Positions 6,318-13,908 of a stretch of DNA of 39,750 nt are shown in pieces (position 1 is the first letter of the stretch; each line of letters begins with the position of its first letter). Source of the stretch: an uncultured Roseburia sp. (GTDB taxonomy: Bacteria > Bacillota > Clostridia > Lachnospirales > Lachnospiraceae). The position numbers were made by a program, and so were the translations under genes. A model generated the notes under the pieces. It was not told the origin of the DNA. It saw only the letters and a program-made list of their open reading frames with translations, and searched no databases. Location: the NCBI GenBank assembly GCA_947652855.1, contig CANTEO010000019.1, positions 1-39,750 on the forward strand, read 5' to 3'.

Positions 6318-8771
6318 CTATTTGATAGACGCCCCTTTGGGAAGCCCCGCTTTTTTCAGCCATCCCTTGTATTTTGCCTTCTTTTTGGCCGGCAGCGTTA
6401 TTTTTACCTTTGCATTAATTTTACTGAACGCCTTCCTACCGATTAAAGTGATCCCGGCAGCCTTTTTCATGTTGACGCTTTTCAGCTTGCCGCACCCTGC
6501 AAACGCCTCGTTTTGAATCTTTTTCACATTTTTGCCAATCGTCACGCTTTTCAGGCTCTTTAAGCCTTTGAACGCCTTGGCGTTGATCTGGGTGACTTTG
6601 TAGGTTACGTTATCAATGCGCACTGTAGGCTGAATCGTCACGTCCTTTACGGACTTGCTTGCCGGGCCGGTCACCGCCGCCGTCTTCTTGCCCGCATCTA
6701 AGACCGTATACTTCACTTTCTTTACAGTCGCCGTCGTTTGAGGCTCCTTGTAATTCATCAGCTCGTTTTTCTTTGCCTCTACTGCCTGATCAAGCCCTGC
6801 CTGTGCGTCTTGCTTTTCCTTCGCTGTCTTGTTCTGGCTTTCCGCCTCTGCTTTCAGGCCCGAAGCCTCCTTTTCTTTTGCGGCTGCGCTTTCAGTCTCG
6901 CCCTCCAGCCCCAAAAGCTGCGCTTCAATTGCCGTTGCGGACGCATTCAGCTCCGCAGCCTCAGCCTTTTTCAAAGCGGCTTCCGCAGCCAGCTTATTCG
7001 CTTCGGCACGGGCCGCGCAAAGCCCCGCCTCCGCCGAAAGCTTATCTTTCGAATTCTTCGCCGCCGTCACATTCTGTTCCGCAGCCGTCACGCGCCCTAA
7101 GGCCTCTGTCAGCTTATTCTGCGCCGCCGTAGCCGCTGCCTGTGCAGCGGATGCCTTTCCGTCAGCTTCCTTCAGCTGATCCTCCAACTCAACGACCTTG
7201 CCCGCGTTAAGGACATCCTCTTCCTTTACAGCGGCCGCGCTTGTCGCGCCTGCAATAAATTCCTCATACGTGACTTCATTCCCGCCATCCTCTTTCTTCG
7301 GGTCGTAATTCCAGACGCGATAGCCAAATGCTTTGATGTCAACCATCATATCCTCTAAAACAACCTCTGCTGTCTTGGCGGCCGCGTCGTCGCACCAAAT
7401 AGCCATGCTTGCGCCAAGGATATTTTTAACCTCTTCCGAATCTGAATCCACCACAGAATTCCCGTTGAACATCAAAGGATGCCATTCTTCAAAAACGCGC
7501 TTCGGCTTTACTGTCCAATCATAGCTTTTCAGGACGTAATACATAAAGTCGTTGTTAAAATTCACGACCTGATACCTTGACGCAGCAGCGCCGCCGCTCT
7601 TCCAGTCATTCGTGATTACGCTTTTCTTCAACAGATCAGCCTCCGCAGCCTGGCCGTCTACCCAGGCATACGCCGTCATCCCCTTGCTTTCCACATAATC
7701 CGCAAGGCTGTTTACATAATCTGCAATCATCTGGTCGGTTGCGCCGTGCGCGGCAAACTCATCCCCGCCTACGCAAAAATCCGTGCATCCGTTTTCCTGG
7801 AAGAAATCAATGTATTTTTTAATCAGGGCGGACATAAAATTTTTCGCCTCTACGTTTTCAAGATCCATCGCATAGCATGGGTTGCTGCCGATTCCCCAGA
7901 TTCCTATGTTGCGGTATTCCGGAAAATACCAAAGGATCTGCCCGTTATGGCCCGGGCTGTTGAATTCCGGAATGACATTGATCCCGTAAGTCTTTGCATA
8001 AGTGAGGATCTTGACCATATCCTCCTGCGTCAGGCTTTTTTCATTGTCATAACTGTTGATTCCATGCGCCACGTCATCATAGCCCTCGTTGCGCTCTTTC
8101 AAAAAATCAGAGTCGTCAATCGTATGCGGATTGTCCCCAAGATGCTGCATAAATTCGTTGTCATACATAACGGTGGAGCCGTCCGCCCCTTCAAAGGAAA
8201 CGCTCATGTCGTCCAACAGGAAACGGAACCCCTCGTCATTGGAAAAGCTCATGTACAGAGTGTTCATGCCATTCCATGCCATTTCCCGTATGATTGTCTC
8301 AAACCACTCCACGCTAAAGTACTTCCTGGCGCAGTCCACGAACAATGACCTAATCTTTTGGGAAGGCACAGAAACTTTTTCCTCTATCTGTCCGCCGCCC
8401 TCCAATTGCTTTAAGACATCCCGCAGCCCGTAAGCGGCGCCCGCTGTCCCTGCTGCCTTTACTGTAACGACGCCATTTTCTTTTGCAATGCCATAGCCCT
8501 CAGCGCCGTAGGCCGCCTCATAGCCGTCTCCCTTCGTGTCAACCAGGATATCCCCTGCCTTCTTCTCATCATTGTACACCAACCTCACTCCATGATCTTT
8601 GGCGGCAAATTCCTCCTTAATCACCATATACGCCGCAGATCGGTCTCCCTTCACGTTGATGCGCGCCACCGCCCCCGCATCGGCTTCTGCCGCAGACGCA
8701 GTCACTGGCATAGCGGACAATGCCACGCATAGAGTAAGCGCAAATGCAGAAAATCTTTTTTTCAAACTCAT
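6318..8771 (-). CDS. Secreted GH20 beta-N-acetylhexosaminidase with coiled-coil and BspA-like tail
   Basis: GH20 enzymes remove terminal GlcNAc/GalNAc (or lacto-N-biose) from glycans by substrate-assisted catalysis. Residues 1-28 are a signal peptide (hydrophobic core, cut near ASA-AE). Residues 35-135 look like the GH20 N-terminal domain and about 138-490 the catalytic barrel, with VIPEFNSPGH and the catalytic pair Asp337-Glu338 in CVGGDEF. Residues about 525-672 form an Ala/Lys/Glu-rich coiled coil. Residues 683-817 form a BspA-like leucine-rich module (INAKAFKGLKSLKSVTIG, NEAFAGCGKLKSV) ending in a basic tail. There is no LPxTG. The ATG follows AAAAGGAGG. The C-terminal half is homologous to that of the GH84 protein at 15544-20583, suggesting a common surface or sorting role. 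Exact substrate is not readable; host mucin or N-glycans are likely. Confidence 0.9.
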   Translation of the reverse strand: MSLKKRFSAFALTLCVALSAMPVTASAAEADAGAVARINVKGDRSAAYMVIKEEFAAKDHGVRLVYNDEKKAGDILVDTKGDGYEAAYGAEGYGIAKENGVVTVKAAGTAGAAYGLRDVLKQLEGGGQIEEKVSVPSQKIRSLFVDCARKYFSVEWFETIIREMAWNGMNTLYMSFSNDEGFRFLLDDMSVSFEGADGSTVMYDNEFMQHLGDNPHTIDDSDFLKERNEGYDDVAHGINSYDNEKSLTQEDMVKILTYAKTYGINVIPEFNSPGHNGQILWYFPEYRNIGIWGIGSNPCYAMDLENVEAKNFMSALIKKYIDFFQENGCTDFCVGGDEFAAHGATDQMIADYVNSLADYVESKGMTAYAWVDGQAAEADLLKKSVITNDWKSGGAAASRYQVVNFNNDFMYYVLKSYDWTVKPKRVFEEWHPLMFNGNSVVDSDSEEVKNILGASMAIWCDDAAAKTAEVVLEDMMVDIKAFGYRVWNYDPKKEDGGNEVTYEEFIAGATSAAAVKEEDVLNAGKVVELEDQLKEADGKASAAQAAATAAQNKLTEALGRVTAAEQNVTAAKNSKDKLSAEAGLCAARAEANKLAAEAALKKAEAAELNASATAIEAQLLGLEGETESAAAKEKEASGLKAEAESQNKTAKEKQDAQAGLDQAVEAKKNELMNYKEPQTTATVKKVKYTVLDAGKKTAAVTGPASKSVKDVTIQPTVRIDNVTYKVTQINAKAFKGLKSLKSVTIGKNVKKIQNEAFAGCGKLKSVNMKKAAGITLIGRKAFSKINAKVKITLPAKKKAKYKGWLKKAGLPKGASIK

Positions 8772-8917
8772 ATGTATCCTCCTTTTCCCTATAGTAATTT
8801 GGTACTTTTATGCTATCATATCGGAAGAGAAAAAGCAAGGATGGCGTCACGATTCTGCTTCCTCACAGAAACCGTCGCCGCTAAGTCCATAAACGCAATG
8901 AACCGCATTCCTTACGT

Positions 8918-9577
8918 CTATTCCGCAAGATCGCTTTTCTCGATCAGCAAATATTCGATAAAATCCAGCTCCTCCCGCAATTCGTTCTGCCCCTTCACTA
9001 CATAATTGAGCTTCATCTCCAAGTCCGCCAAGCGGCGCGACATCACCACTTCCCGCAGCTTCTCTTGGTCTTTGTCAAATAATGCCCAAATTTCTTCAGA
9101 AAATTTTTTAGAAAATTTTCCTTTCCCAACAAGAAGCTCCAAAAGCCTGCGTTTGGAAATTCTCTGTAAAAGAATAGAAAATTCGCACTGAAAGAACAGG
9201 CAATGCACCGCCCGCATCTGCTCTGGGTCAAATCCCTCTTTACTGCATATATATTCTTTACTCTCCAGTAAGAAATACCAGTCCAAAAAAGCTGCGTTTA
9301 TCTTCCTTAACGCCTCCTCTTCTGACATTTTTTTTAATGCAGCCGTTTTCACAAAAAAATCCGTCTGGAAATGAACCTTCCGTTCGATTGCCTTAAAAAT
9401 ATCCAGGTGGCCTAACGTCTTTTCCACATACTCCATGCATTCAAAAGAACCCTTCTCATATACATCTGCAATCATCTGCTCAACCAGTTGATCCGCCTTC
9501 GCCTCCCGCTCTTCTTCGCCGCTGTTCTCAATTCCTTCCATGATTTCATCCCACTGCAAGATCCTATGATGCTCCAA
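8918..9577 (-). CDS. Uncharacterised helical protein (third gene of nitrilase-like cassette)
   Basis: 219 residues starting at a TTG at 9577; AAAGGAGG lies about 10 bases upstream, inside the preceding gene, and the two genes overlap by 14 bases. I recognise no family. It is acidic, almost all-helical by composition, with a Cys pair (VHCLFFQCEF), an amphipathic segment SILLQRISKRRLLELLVGKG and a C-terminal charged coiled-coil-like stretch (LEMKLNYVVKGQNELREELD). No signal peptide or membrane span. The overlap with the winged-helix gene implies co-translation and probably a joint function. Base composition is more A+T-rich than the housekeeping genes. No clear terminator follows; the 146 bases to the GH20 start hold only that gene's leader. 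Confidence 0.7.
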   Translation of the reverse strand: MEHHRILQWDEIMEGIENSGEEEREAKADQLVEQMIADVYEKGSFECMEYVEKTLGHLDIFKAIERKVHFQTDFFVKTAALKKMSEEEALRKINAAFLDWYFLLESKEYICSKEGFDPEQMRAVHCLFFQCEFSILLQRISKRRLLELLVGKGKFSKKFSEEIWALFDKDQEKLREVVMSRRLADLEMKLNYVVKGQNELREELDFIEYLLIEKSDLAE

Positions 9578-10478
9578 AACGGCGCGCCTCCTTTAATCGT
9601 AATCTTAGTTTTTCCTCATTTCTTGTTTTGCTGGCCTTTATCTGCACTTCTGGAACATCCTCTACATTCATGATATGCCATTCCTCGTTTCCGACCCACT
9701 CAAGCTTTGATGCAGATTTGAAGTATTCCTGCTTTAAGCTATTGACCGTGCGTATATATTCGCCTCTTTTTTTAAATATATCCTGAAGCGCAATTTTCAT
9801 CATAGAAGATCCAAAACCTGCACACCCCAGTTTACGGTTTAATCTCCGAATGATCTCATTGACATCCGGCTGAATCTCTGCCATATGCAACGCAATCTCC
9901 TTCAATAAAGCCGCGATCAACTCGTCTAGAGAGCTCTTATTGTTCACTGTCTTCTTTTTGATATAGATTACATAAGCTTGCTCTCCCTTTGACGTAATCT
10001 GATAAAAAGAGCTGCGCCCCTGCTTCTTATTCCTCCAAAGCCCAAAATCAGACGCGCGGCGGATCGCATTCGTCAATGTGTGCCGCTCTACATTTAGATA
10101 TTTCGCCAAATTTCCGACAGATACCGTTCCATAACGATACAGCACATCAAGTATAGGGTAGATGTATTTATAATTTCCATAATCTTTTGTTTCATTGACA
10201 TCCAATTTCGCCATTCCCTCTCCTAGCCTGCGAATTGTGTCAATCATGGCAAAGAAATAAATTTTATGATGAGTTCGATTTTCCTCTATCGCAAAATATT
10301 CCCACATTGCCTCCAACTGATTGGAAAACTTCACGCTTTCTTCATAAAACGCTGTCAGCTCATGACTTTTATACGCTTCCAAAAATGTATTTCTATAGTA
10401 TTCCGCCAACACCTCAACATCTGTGCCCTGATTTGAAAAAAACTGATCCAACATTCCCTGCAATGCGTTCACTTTCAT
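9564..10478 (-). CDS. Winged helix-turn-helix protein of unknown function
   Basis: 304 residues from the ATG at 10478 (MKVNALQGML), which has AAGGGGG 8 bases upstream; an ATG at 10487 is too close to that site. Residues about 105-175 form a MarR/ArsR-like winged helix: PILDVLYRYGTVSVGNLAKY, LNVERHTLTNAIRRASDFG, then the wing GRSSFYQITSKGEQAYV. Helical regions flank it on both sides: about 1-100 (acidic, aromatic) and about 190-304 with a basic C-terminus (LRLRLKEARRF). MarR proteins are usually about 150 residues, so the flanks are extra domains I do not recognise. It follows the nitrilase-fold gene by 54 bases, and that gap holds an operator-like repeat. Likely a local regulator or a DNA-binding component of the cassette. 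Confidence 0.75.
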   Translation of the reverse strand: MKVNALQGMLDQFFSNQGTDVEVLAEYYRNTFLEAYKSHELTAFYEESVKFSNQLEAMWEYFAIEENRTHHKIYFFAMIDTIRRLGEGMAKLDVNETKDYGNYKYIYPILDVLYRYGTVSVGNLAKYLNVERHTLTNAIRRASDFGLWRNKKQGRSSFYQITSKGEQAYVIYIKKKTVNNKSSLDELIAALLKEIALHMAEIQPDVNEIIRRLNRKLGCAGFGSSMMKIALQDIFKKRGEYIRTVNSLKQEYFKSASKLEWVGNEEWHIMNVEDVPEVQIKASKTRNEEKLRLRLKEARRFGAS

Positions 10479-10496
10479 ATCATGCACCCCCTTGCG

Positions 10497-10518
10497 ATAA
10501 ATGTAACATTTATGTAAC
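10497..10518. promoter_or_regulatory. Operator-like palindrome and direct repeat before winged-helix gene
   Basis: ATAAATG (10497-10503) and CATTTAT (10507-10513) are a perfect inverted repeat around TAA. Overlapping this, TGTAAC occurs at 10502-10507 and again at 10513-10518, exactly 11 bases apart, so the copies lie on one helix face. The element fills the 54-base gap between the nitrilase-fold gene and the winged-helix gene. It fits a binding site for the encoded winged-helix protein; that is inference. Confidence 0.45.
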
Positions 10519-10532
10519 GTATCAGTTAAATT

Positions 10533-12002
10533 CTACATCTTTTCATCCTCATTTTCAAGCTTCTCTTTTTGTTCAAAATAGCGCTGTACATATTCTATTT
10601 GCATTCCTGCTAATTTATTCTCACTTATTCTGCAGTTCTCCTGAAAAATACGTTTTTCATGCACCGAAAACCGAAACAAATGCGCACATCTTGCATAAGC
10701 GCATCGTTCACATTCTACGCTGCATTGATAGGGCAAACTTTTAGCCGTCAAACACTTCCCTTCTACATAAAAAACAGGATAGCCGATCAGGCCAATTTCC
10801 TTCCCCGTGCGAACGGCGCAGGAATTAGAGACAGCAAATAGGCTCTGACAGTTACCCGCCAGCGATTCCCCCACTAACCGAAAATCCGAAATAGATTTGG
10901 AATAAGCAGACGCAATCTGCACATTACAGCCAAATTTGCTTACCATTGAAGCCACTTCCTCATATACCAAAAAATCTTTGCATATCAAATACCAGATCCT
11001 TCCTAATCCCTTCATATCTATTAAAGAAATCTCATCCCAAGCGTCGCCTAACCGCTCCCTATGCCGCTCTTTCTTCTGATCCTGATAAACAAACCCATTC
11101 CGTTTTTGATTCGTCAGCAATCGTTTGCCTGCTCCTGACAAAAGAACGCATTGATTGACATCCCCCGAATAATACGTTCCCATAAACAACAATTTCATAT
11201 GCTTGAGTTTTGATGCATTTTTTATAATCCAGCCTCTTATTTGCTCCACCAATAATTCCGTCATTACGATCTCTGGAAACAGCACAATGTTGACAGCCCT
11301 CTCGTCCAACTCCCGTATTAGCGATATGCAATCTTCGTAAATCTGACCCATTTCTCCTCGATAGCTTTTTAACTCCAACCTCCCTGTCTTCTCATCCCTA
11401 TGAAACGCATCCTGATTTGAAAAAGGAATCATTGCAAATGTCAGCGTACCATTTTGCTTTATCGCCTGCTCTATCCCATCATAATTATATTGTTTAACGA
11501 ATACTTTATTTTCAGATTCATGCAATTCTATAATGCGATAACTTTCAATCGCATCCCAAATGCCCCTTTTTATCCTATGCCATCTGGCATCTTTCATAAC
11601 ATCTGACGACATGATAAAATTGGCCTCACACATAGGATAAAATGCCAGGCATTCTGATACAGGGCTATCCATCGGATACTGCATCATTTTTCGTACAGAC
11701 GGCTCTTTGAGTAAGGCATATTCATTACGCTCTTTATAAAAACGGTCAAATTCCATCAATAAATGCATACATACCTGCTCTTCATCCACAGAAAAATATT
11801 GCGTCAATTCCTTCACAAACTCTGTTATGGTAAGATTTTCTGTGAAAAGCTCGCGCATCAAATATGTAATCTCTCCAAAGCATTCCTGCACTTCTTCATA
11901 ATAACGGCTAAGAATCCTATTCTCCGCTTTTCCTCGAATCCGATCATATGCAATAATCATCAAATCATATATGCTTGTTACTTTAAAAAGCGCCTCCTCC
12001 AT
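10533..12002 (-). CDS. Nitrilase-fold (carbon-nitrogen hydrolase-like) protein with novel N-domain and Cys cluster
   Basis: 489 residues from the ATG at 12002 (MEEALFKVTS), with AAGGTGG about 5 bases upstream inside the helicase gene. Residues about 1-160 are helical, acidic and unrecognised. Residues about 185-410 resemble the nitrilase superfamily, with its Glu-Lys-Cys triad readable as Glu244 (VLFPEIVM), Lys310 or Lys311 (YQDQKKERH) and Cys341 (WYLICKDFL). Nitrilase-fold enzymes hydrolyse or condense C-N bonds (nitriles, amides, NAD glutamine-dependent steps). After the domain comes a cysteine motif C-x3-C-x2-C-x4-C (residues 427-439), suggesting bound zinc or an iron-sulfur cluster, not a usual nitrilase feature. 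The gene overlaps the helicase by 20 bases and leads the three unknown genes. Substrate unknown; similarity is motif-based only. Confidence 0.65.
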   Translation of the reverse strand: MEEALFKVTSIYDLMIIAYDRIRGKAENRILSRYYEEVQECFGEITYLMRELFTENLTITEFVKELTQYFSVDEEQVCMHLLMEFDRFYKERNEYALLKEPSVRKMMQYPMDSPVSECLAFYPMCEANFIMSSDVMKDARWHRIKRGIWDAIESYRIIELHESENKVFVKQYNYDGIEQAIKQNGTLTFAMIPFSNQDAFHRDEKTGRLELKSYRGEMGQIYEDCISLIRELDERAVNIVLFPEIVMTELLVEQIRGWIIKNASKLKHMKLLFMGTYYSGDVNQCVLLSGAGKRLLTNQKRNGFVYQDQKKERHRERLGDAWDEISLIDMKGLGRIWYLICKDFLVYEEVASMVSKFGCNVQIASAYSKSISDFRLVGESLAGNCQSLFAVSNSCAVRTGKEIGLIGYPVFYVEGKCLTAKSLPYQCSVECERCAYARCAHLFRFSVHEKRIFQENCRISENKLAGMQIEYVQRYFEQKEKLENEDEKM

Positions 12003-13908
12003 TTCTCCCACCTTTTTTCTCCTGAAAGCCTCTCGCCCGTTTCCGGCCCTTCCCTGCCTCGCCCGTCCAAATCCCCGCCTCCGTCAAGAACCTGGAAACC
12101 TCCATGTCATGGTTGTTGATCTTTTTTGAAGCATACAGATGCAGCGCTTTCTTCGCCCGGGTGACCCCCACATAAAACATCCTGCGCTCCTCCTCCATCT
12201 CAGGCAGAAGGACGGCTTTTTTATATGGGGTGACCCCCTCGTTGACGTCAATCATATGCACCACGTCAAATTCCAAGCCCTTTGCGCTGTGATACGTGGC
12301 TAACGTCACGGCGTTCTTCTCGGTCTTCTGCTTTTGATACGCCTCCTCCAGCTCTTCTTTATAGCGTTCGATATAAAAAAGCCAATCTGCAAATGAGTCA
12401 AATTCCTTTGCGCCCTCCTGCAGCGCGTCCATGACCTCCAGCAGGCCGTCCACATCTATTTTCCGCTGTTTCGCATACTCCTCCAAAAATCCGTCGTACC
12501 CAACTGCCTTTCGGATATAGTTCAGCGCGGAAAACGGGCGCATTCCAGAGATCGTCTCCATGTCCGCGCGCATTTTTTGAATGCGCTCCGCAATCCAGGG
12601 CTGCTTTCGGTAAAACGCCTTCCAATCCCGAAAAGAAATTTCTTCCCCGCCAAGGCTCTCCCTGCTAAGATAGCGTTTGGGACGGTTCATCACCGCCAAA
12701 AAATCGCTCCGTTTCCTGCCTCCCTCCGCAATGCGCAGATATGCATACATATCCTTCGCAATCCAATGCTCATAGAGATTTGGGGTCTTATCCCTCGCCA
12801 AAAACGGAATATTGTACTCCAGCAGCCTTTCCATTAAAATCCTGGCCTGTGTGTTTGTGCGGAACAAAACAGCCGTCTGCGCAAATGGCGCCTTCGACTG
12901 CCGAATCCGCTCCACAACCTTCCGGCTTTCCTCCCTCTGTGTCTCACACACCTCCAAGGTAATGGAATCCGCATCTTTTTTCGCCGCAATGACCTCTTTT
13001 GGAAACCGTCCCCGGTTATGCCCGATTACGCGGGCGGCCATCTCCACCACATCCTTTGGACACCTGTAATTATAGGAGAGCTTCACAATTTTCAACTCCT
13101 TATAGTCCTCTGGCATATGCAGCATAATCTCCGGCTTTGCGCCGCGAAAACGGTAAACCGACTGGTCGTCGTCGCCCACGGCAAATAAGTTCCTCTCCCG
13201 ATCGGCAAGCAGACGCACAATGTCATACTGAATTTGATTGACATCCTGAAATTCGTCTATTAACAGATAGCGGTATTTTTTCTGCCAGGCGAGCAAAATG
13301 TCTTTCCTCTCTGTAAACAGCTCATATGCATATACCAGCATATCGTCGAAATCCAGCTTCCGGCTCTGCCGCAAAAAATTCTGATACCCCGTAAACAAAT
13401 CGCGAAACACGTCTTTCCCACAGCTCATTGGATAATAATGGTCGAGCGCGACCCTTTCATTTTTTACAAAGCTGATTTCAGAAAGCACGTCCTGCACAAA
13501 TTCCGCCTCATCATCGTACTCTAACGCCATGGCGCAAATCGCGCTGCGCAGATGCCAGTTTCTTTCTTCCTCGCGGACAATATTCGACGCGTCAAAGCCA
13601 TAGGCGTGCTTTAAAATCATGAAAAACACCGCATGAAACGTGCCAAATGTCACGCGTCTCCCCTCCATCGGCATTTTTTTCATAAAACGCTCCTTCATTT
13701 CCCGCGCCGCCGCTTTTGTGAACGTTATGACAAGGATATTGGACGGATCCACATTTGCATTCCTGATTAAATTTTCAATTCTTTTTGTGATAACGGTGGT
13801 CTTGCCGGAACCCGGCCCGGCAAGCGCAAGCATTGGGCCGTTCAGATGCAGGACAGCCTGCATCTGCGCCTCATTTAGATGATGTCGCTCAATTAGATTC
13901 TGATTCAT
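11983..13908 (-). CDS. UvrD/PcrA-like superfamily 1 DNA helicase, short form
   Basis: A 3'-5' DNA helicase of the UvrD/PcrA/Rep group, acting in repair or replication. The start is taken as the ATG at 13908 (MNQNLIERHHLNEAQ), where family similarity begins; a frame extension to 13968 lies inside gltX. The motifs run in order: Q-motif region LNEAQ, Walker A AGPGSGKTT (30-38), Ia ITFTKAAAREM, Walker B LIDEFQD (216-222), III VGDDDQSVYRFRGA, IV NYRCP, V TYHSAKGLEFDVV and VI FYVGVTRAKKALHL. At 641 residues it is about 80-100 shorter than PcrA and lacks the usual C-terminal RNA-polymerase-binding domain, ending in a Gly/Arg-rich tail. It overlaps gltX upstream by 20 bases and the nitrilase-fold gene downstream by 20 bases, so all are read from one message. 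Confidence 0.9.
   Translation of the reverse strand: MNQNLIERHHLNEAQMQAVLHLNGPMLALAGPGSGKTTVITKRIENLIRNANVDPSNILVITFTKAAAREMKERFMKKMPMEGRRVTFGTFHAVFFMILKHAYGFDASNIVREEERNWHLRSAICAMALEYDDEAEFVQDVLSEISFVKNERVALDHYYPMSCGKDVFRDLFTGYQNFLRQSRKLDFDDMLVYAYELFTERKDILLAWQKKYRYLLIDEFQDVNQIQYDIVRLLADRERNLFAVGDDDQSVYRFRGAKPEIMLHMPEDYKELKIVKLSYNYRCPKDVVEMAARVIGHNRGRFPKEVIAAKKDADSITLEVCETQREESRKVVERIRQSKAPFAQTAVLFRTNTQARILMERLLEYNIPFLARDKTPNLYEHWIAKDMYAYLRIAEGGRKRSDFLAVMNRPKRYLSRESLGGEEISFRDWKAFYRKQPWIAERIQKMRADMETISGMRPFSALNYIRKAVGYDGFLEEYAKQRKIDVDGLLEVMDALQEGAKEFDSFADWLFYIERYKEELEEAYQKQKTEKNAVTLATYHSAKGLEFDVVHMIDVNEGVTPYKKAVLLPEMEEERRMFYVGVTRAKKALHLYASKKINNHDMEVSRFLTEAGIWTGEAGKGRKRARGFQEKKGGRNGGGAF

Noticed and set aside
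6659..7179. Long Pro/Ser/Ala-rich plus-strand frames
   Set aside because: Reverse-strand shadows of the Ala/Lys/Glu-rich coiled coil of the GH20 protein.
10533..12002. Interpretation as an RT-nitrilase (DRT type 1) defence protein
   Set aside because: The first 160 residues contain no reverse transcriptase motif such as YADD, and the N-domain is too short; only the nitrilase-like part is comparable.
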